Assembly (NCBI GenBank): GCA_038049695.1
Contig: CP142453.1
Coordinates: 14,015,501 to 14,079,500, forward strand
Source: Cinnamomum chago
Lineage: Eukaryota; Streptophyta; Magnoliopsida; Laurales; Lauraceae
Direction of reading: 5' to 3'
DNA length: 64,000 nucleotides
Of the stretch, positions 49,265 through 64,000 are shown in pieces; the stretch's first letter is position 1; every line of letters starts with the position of its first letter. A model generated the notes under the pieces. That model worked only from the letters and a program-made list of their open reading frames with translations, ran no database searches and was not told the origin of the DNA. A program made the position numbers and the translations under genes.

Positions 49265-49391
49265 TATACTCACACAAGCTGCAGTCTATCTTATTACAAG
49301 CTGGAGCCTCATAAGCACAGTTGGGCCTCACATGGGCCTCACACGCTCCAGCTTGTAATAAGGTGGGCTGCAGCTTATGTGAGCAGAGCCC
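49262..49391. mobile_element. Foldback MITE, about 130 bp, second family in the same TA tract
   Basis: Left end GGCTATACTCACACAAGCTGCAG-type, with the right end giving GGCTCTGCTCACATAAGC after reverse complement; inner arms CTTATTACAAGCTGGAGC pair with GCTCCAGCTTGTAATAAG exactly. Flanked by TATATATA on both sides. Unrelated in sequence to its neighbour at 49133. Confidence 0.75.
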
Positions 49392-51600
49392 ATATATATA
49401 TATGAAGCAAAGTGAATCTAATTGAGAAATCAAGCACTTCGCTCCAATTGATTTTGACTCATCTAATTTAATTTAGTTTGACCCTAGTCAACGGGTCGGG
49501 TCGGGGTAAATTAGGTCGGGTCAGATATAAAGTGTATTTTTAATGACGTGGTAAAAATTAATGTTATGTGCCAAGACTCGAACTCAGGACAATATGAAAT
49601 TTAAAGGGGCAACCCTACCACTACACCATAAGCATTTTTTTATTAATAGTTATCAACAAAAACTTAAAATTAGTTAATGAGGAAGGGACTCAACCCTAAT
49701 TTGGAATATTGACCAGGAGTTGAAATTTATCTACGAGGTATTTATAAAAATAACTATATTTTTAGAATATTGTCCCATATAAATACTATTGTTTTTCCAT
49801 TCATTTACTTTTAAGTTCATTGTATGGCTTCAGATTTTCATTTTCTAGTATTAAATTATCATAAGTTGGTTTGGTTCTTCTAAAAAAAATTTATCATTGT
49901 ATTGTCTATGGATCTTTATTTATATATTTTTTTATTGCCTTTTTAATAAAATCTATTTTATTTTATTTTGTATTTCTTTTATAATAATTTCTCACTTGTG
50001 ATGGGTTTTTAGTTTTTTTTATGATGATTTTTCATGAATTTGTGGATTCTTTTGTCTTTGCCCTTTTATGCTCCATTTTTTAGTTTTTTTTTTTTTTTCT
50101 CATAAGTGTTTGATTCTTTTAAATTGCTTATGTTATTGAGTTGATTATGGATTTTCATTTCTATATTTTATTTGTATGTGTCTTTCAAATTTCATTGGAT
50201 TTTATTCATAGTTTATATTGTTTGTTTTTTTTTTTTTTAAGTTTTCTTGATCATTAATCTTCAATTTTCATGGGCTTCTAGTTTTTTTTTATATTATATT
50301 TTATGGTATTAGGTATTGAATTTTTATTGACTTCGTTTTCTTTCCTCTCTCTCAAACTAAAACCTTTTGCATTTAATTTTAAATAAACTAATAATGAAGG
50401 TTTTTTTTTATTTTAATATTATAATGCATGATTTTCTAGTACAAGATGATGAGCTATGACACATTGATCAATTTTGATCTAGGAGCCCTTATGTTTGTAT
50501 GATTTGAATACTTAACAACTTAAGGTGAAATGGACTCCAACAAAAGATTATTAAAGAAGTGAGGGTAAGGGAATTACTAAGATAATGCTGGATATTCATT
50601 TCTCACCTCCCTTCGATTTGCTTTCATTAAAGGATATTTCACGGCCATTTTTGGATATTCACGTTTACTACTTCTATTTTAACCACTATTGAAAAATGCA
50701 AACATGAGAATTCCTAGGAATTCAATCACATCTAATAAACATACCCTAAATGATGTAAGTCATACCAATAATCTATATTGGTGAAAATCTCAAAAGCATC
50801 CCTAAGTGGAAATTATCTCCACCACCACCCCCAACCCTGTCGTATTAATCCTGCTTTGTACAATGCTGTCCCAATCATAATCACCTAATTCACAACAACT
50901 TTGTTGGAGATCATCAGCTTCACAGAAATTTCTCCCTAATCAGATTGTATTTACTATTTATTGAAGTTGAAAGAAAGTAGAAAGTTTTCTTATAGAAGCC
51001 TCTCTCTCCTTTTTTTATTCAGTTTATGAATCAGTACACAGCCATTCAGTGTCCAGAAATCTGATGGGCCCACGAATCCATCTAAAGATTCTATAAATCA
51101 TATAAAATAGAAGAATATCTCACCCAACCCACACCTACTTTTGTTTTCTTTTTTCCCATTTCACCTTTTGATCTGCAGTTTCATGTTACAAAGAAACTAT
51201 AGATTCCAAGGAGTTGGATTGAAGTTATTCTTATGGGTCCAAGGATTTGGCCACGATAGATTGGAATGATAAGGAAAAGAATTCACGTAACCAATTCCAA
51301 CATAGTTAAAATAAATTTTTATAAGTGACTGTTGATGTTATAATTATTGATTATTTAAGGGGATTTATCTTGCTGTCAAGGCGGTGGCTCATTTGGTTTG
51401 AGCTTTGGGTTTGAATTTAATCTAATGGTCAAATATAGTAAACCAAATTAAAGTATCTTTTGCGCAATTTAAATCTTCACAACTTATAAGAAAAATTGTA
51501 TGGGTTTAATTAGACCTTACTCGACTAGAGGTGCAGTCAACCTTAATATCATCTTTCTTCGTTACTCTAAATAATGTGTTTTGTAGTTGCAGTCTGGTGT
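49392..51600. other. Intergenic, AT-rich
   Basis: A tRNA-like A and B box pair on the minus strand (GGTGTAGTGGTAGGG, GAGTTCGAGTC) lies at about 49570-49635 and may be a SINE head. The following 1.3 kb is extremely T-rich on the plus strand. No gene recognised. Confidence 0.45.
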
Positions 51601-52080
51601 ATGGCCATTGGGGGTATGGACTTGACTAAACCAAATCCAGATTACTCCAGCTCCACCCAAAGGGCAGTATTGAAAAGTATTTATTCAGCCTCTACTAACG
51701 CCTCGAGGTTTTGGTAGGAAATTAGGAATCATTAGCTAAAGAAGTTTAACATGATATCAAAGTTAGAAGTCATGAGTTCGAAACCCCTATAAGGCATGTT
51801 ATCTCTATTTGTCTTCTCTCATATGTCTGTTCCGTCTATTTCTCATTCAAGCAGGGCGTTGTTATACATTGTCGTACCGTTCAATAGTTTGAGCTTTTGG
51901 TATTTTCGGTTATTAATAAGGTATCGGAGCCAATGGATCGTGTGTTTGAGTTCTAGGAAGAACGACTCAGCGCGGGGAAAAATTTGTATCGCCAAAAAAT
52001 GTGCAAATCGGGTTCCACATGATGGGGAGTGTTGAGGAAGTGGGCTTCACCTTAAGGGGAGTATAGGAAAAAAAAAAATT
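51600..52080 (-). repeat. Retroelement-like repeat fragment
   Basis: Contains GGTATCGGAGCCAATGG at 51919-51935, close to the tRNA-primer site of plant LTR elements, followed by AACGACTCAGCGCGGGG and a segment inversely related to the repeat at 43.1 kb. No coding part is left; strand and boundaries are uncertain. Confidence 0.35.
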
Positions 52081-55000
52081 TCTTTTCTTGTGAGTTGTAA
52101 CAGGATGATCAAAATCAAGCCACATCTCTACCGGAGGCTCTAAACCCTAGTATTGTTTTTCGGCCCTGAGGATCTATGCCTAGTTTTCTGCACTGATAAT
52201 AACAAAAGGCTGGGCATTGGCGTATGCATGCTAAAAGACCTGCAGCACAACATATTTGATATAAAGAGGTACGTAGAATTTACAATTGGGCGAGGTCTGA
52301 CCGACCTGAAAACCCAATAAATAAACACGCCAGGCTTGGACAATTTGAGTCCAAGCCCACCCAGCCCATAAATAGAGTTCACTTGTTCTACTCCTTTTGG
52401 GCCCATCTGATGAACGACATCGAGGACACTTGTGTTCTGCATTTACAGAAACTCAGGCCCAGCGTAATCGAGATTTTTCAAACACGAACATGGCTGAACA
52501 AACTTCGGCCCAGAGCGACCCAGCCCATTGTCACCTCAACTCATTGGGGGCCCAACTGATGGACAGCTAATCAAGGGCCCTGTGTTCCACATCCCACAGA
52601 CATTCAAACCCAGCATCATTGAGATTTGTTAAAATAGAACATGCTAAAAGTTCCCTCCAATGGAATGCCATTAAATAAAGTAATCCCCTCCCTCTTTTTC
52701 TCTTGAGAATGTCCTTTGGACAAAGCATCCTTTCACAAACATTTGCCTGAATTAATTTCTTCTCACCAACTGCTTAAAGATCTGGTGCACCCCTAACCCC
52801 GCTTTTCCTTGGATGGTTTTTCCTTGATTTTTAATGATATGATTGGGTTCAATGCCAATCATCAATATCAGGATGTAGGCTAAAAGCATACATAAAATCA
52901 CAACAAACCAACTACGTACCTGAAGCTAATGAAACCGTTTATTTCCGAGTAAGAAAAAGGGGGGACCAGAAATTTTTATGGAACACCCTAATTCATGGAG
53001 GAGACTTACATAAATGGATACTGTTACACAGGACCTTTAGCCAAACTGAATAACCTGCAATGAGTGAAATTACACCACCCCACTCATGAAATGACAGCCC
53101 TTTAATCTCACTGTGGCCAGGACTCCACCGTGCACAATGCAGTTGATCAAGGACATGAAAATTCCAGGAGGGACCACACAGGTTTAGGACCTAGTAAGGT
53201 CACCTACCGCACCATTATTCCCTATTCTTACTAGAGACAGAGCCTAAAGAGGATTCCGTGGTCCAGCAGGGAACAACACCTATCCACCACCAATAATAAT
53301 AATAAAAATCCATTACATGCTGGGTCGACTTGTTGCCTTTGATTGGGTTAAGCCCAACCATTTATGTTGCCCAGCATAAATTTACTACCTAATAGAAGGC
53401 AGCACAGGATATCTCTCTATGTCCATGTGCAGTTGCTCCAGCAAAGAAAAGGAAATTGGATTCCAAGGGGCACAAGTTGGACCTTGGTAAGCCTTGATTC
53501 ATGAGCCCAGCCCACATTAAAATGAAATTCAGGTTCTACTTATTTGTGCTAATGATAATGCTTGGGTTCTTTCTTTTTTTTTTTTTTTTTTAAAAAAGCA
53601 AGTGAAAAATCAACCCCATCCAATTTCGTTTGATATGTGAAAGGAGATATGGTTATTTCACATGATGAAATGTGGGCTGTTAAGATGAAGGAGATAGGAT
53701 GATTAGATGAGGAGCCATTGAAATGTGGACTGTTAACATGAAGGAGCTAGGATGATTAGATGTTTTTTTTTTTTTTTTTTTTTTTTGTATTTCACACACC
53801 TAGCTCCCATCAAGGTCTCTCAATCTTCCCTTCCCTTCCCTTCATTGTTGGCAAACGTAGGATGTCCAAAAGTGAACCAACCACCTCTTGGACTGCTCTG
53901 AAAAGCTCCATTGATTTCAAAGTAGCCCGTTCTAATTCAGAATTTTCACCCAATTGGGGACGTCTAGCATACTTTTATCACTGCAGCAGGATCCAATGAG
54001 TTTGCCACCACAGAACTCACAGCAATTACACCCACTTGTTCAACACTATACTTTGATTCTGCCCTTCTAAAAAGGAATCGGCTCTCACAATTTCATCTGT
54101 CTACCAAAACTTCTGAAAATGTTTTGTGAAAAAGTAGGCATACAATGTACAAGCCAACACGTTCAAGTGGACCATATAAACTTTGCCCACTAGCCCACAT
54201 GAAAATGAAATCCAGACTGCTTATTTGTGCTAATAATTAAAGCTTTATTTTTAAAACCAAGAGAAAACCCCATCCAATTTGAACTCCGGTAAATCATCCT
54301 AACAACTTGTGTTTATTCAACTGCGAATAATAATTAAACGAATGTCAAATTTGGGCTCATGCCAAATCATGGGAGGTAATGACTGTGAAGAGGGTGGATT
54401 GATCGCTGGAGTTCCAACTGGCTTTAAATAAATAAAAAAATCAGAGTGAAGCCTATCATGAGAGAAATCCTCATCTGAGCCAGACTCAAGCACAAGGGTC
54501 CAAAATGGTTAGGCCCTATTTAATAAAAATAGCTTAGGAAAATCTAGAACATTAGACAATTTACTTCACCTATAAAACTGACTGGAGATTGTGGCATGAG
54601 CTGGCTTACCATCCTCCATTCCCCAGATTTCTGCTGCAAAGTCCTTTTTTCCATTGAAATGCACCACATGACTACGGCCATTCCAATCAGATAGATATTC
54701 AATGGTAGCTCTAAACCATGTGAATATCTCTACTCTCTAGAGCTGGGGGAGCGGGGCAACTAAGCTGTTGGCCTGTTGGGGAAAAGTAGTTGCACCATTT
54801 ATTTCCAGCCGGATAGAACAATGGGCCAATAGGAGATTCATATAGTTGGAACAAACAAACAAGAACCTCCATAAAATTGTTAACCCAGCTATAAATATCC
54901 AAGGTCAGTTTTCAACCATGAACCCTGGACGAAAAATAGATTAACCAACATAAACAGACGCTCGTAAATATGCAATATATACACACAACAGACTGAAGCA

Positions 55001-55465
55001 AGGCTTACCAGTAAACCCCATTAACCTGGGAATAGTTTAGGCAAAGAACAGAATTACTGTTGTCCCGGGTGGTAGATCAGGTTGTTAGGGACACCAAACA
55101 CCCCTAAGTAGACAGCAGTCAGTGAATTCAAGTCCCTTTCAATGATAACAAAAAAAAAAACAATTGCCACAGGTATCTTGGCTATCCAAATGCATGGACC
55201 AAGAGATGTACATATAAATAAGATCTAAAAGAGCCCTATGGGATGTCATTTGCAACACCAACAGAATAATAACTAAATGAAAACCAACATAACATTCTCA
55301 AGTACAGTTCCCTAATTGTTTTCTTCAAGTCTCTGAAAACCAAATGTCACGAGCAAGCAAGGCACTTTTTTTGTTTTCCCTTACCAATAAAGCATCCTTT
55401 TCCCTCAAGAGTGAAATCCAGTTTATACATTTTCTTTCATAATCATAAAAACCTGGGGAGTTTTC
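52081..55465. other. 3' flank of the E2 gene and intergenic sequence
   Basis: Diverged tandem halves of about 150 bp lie at 52395-52490 and 52548-52640 (shared GGGCCCA, TGTTC, AGATTT). A 55-bp duplication (GAAATGTGG, GGATGATTAGATG) is at about 53665-53761. Two minus-strand stretches at 53810-53974 and 54555-54730 look coding-like but lack context (see findings). No gene is called. Confidence 0.45.

Positions 55466-64000
<8,535 letters not shown>

Noticed and set aside
49570..49640. Possible tRNA gene on the minus strand
   Set aside because: Box-like motifs are present, but I cannot fold a full cloverleaf; more likely a SINE head or chance.

Overview
The window is nuclear DNA of a flowering plant. 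The evidence is spliced genes with GT-AG introns of 1.5-6.7 kb, plant-specific proteins (a PYG7-type chloroplast TPR protein, a cytokinin response factor, a thioredoxin h of the h9 group) and dense decayed transposons. The long TE-filled introns and the GC-rich single-exon transcription factor would fit a magnoliid or another large-genome woody angiosperm, but I cannot name the species.

Four genes are supported. (1) Minus strand, 3816-12108: thioredoxin h9-like, 139 aa in four coding exons, with a probable non-coding leader exon near 17779-17960. (2) Plus strand, about 22997-32865: chloroplast TPR protein of the PYG7/Ycf37 type, needed for photosystem I assembly, five exons with an uncertain 5' end. 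(3) Minus strand, 36230-37033: single-exon AP2/ERF cytokinin response factor, 267 aa, with a TATA box and an upstream ORF in its leader. (4) Minus strand, 55466-62394 and beyond the right edge: the last two coding exons (82 residues) of a class I ubiquitin-conjugating enzyme of the UBC8/10/28 group.

The rest is transposons and their remains. The thioredoxin introns hold a SINE-free MULE-type MITE, a TIR element, a poly(A)-tailed L1 LINE split by a 1.07-kb hAT-like element, and an RTE-like LINE end; a decayed LTR retrotransposon (about 13.75-17.27 kb) lies between its first coding exon and the putative leader exon. The PYG7 introns hold RTE-like LINE ends in both orientations, one carrying a 226-bp hAT MITE with a perfect 8-bp target duplication. 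The large UBC intron holds a second copy of the MULE-type MITE, a LINE reverse-transcriptase fragment, an L1 end with a zinc-binding domain, and a tandemly duplicated zinc-knuckle (gag) fragment. Between 37.7 and 55.4 kb I find no convincing gene, only SINE and LINE remnants, three hairpin-type MITEs or palindromes nearby, and many short tandem duplications.

The genes do not form a pathway or cluster; each is an independent transcription unit. I did not find a new multi-gene system. The most unusual points are the separate 7-codon acylation exon of the thioredoxin, the duplicated promoter-side segment upstream of it, the uORFs in two leaders, the nested insertions with readable target duplications, and several foldback elements that could yield small RNAs.
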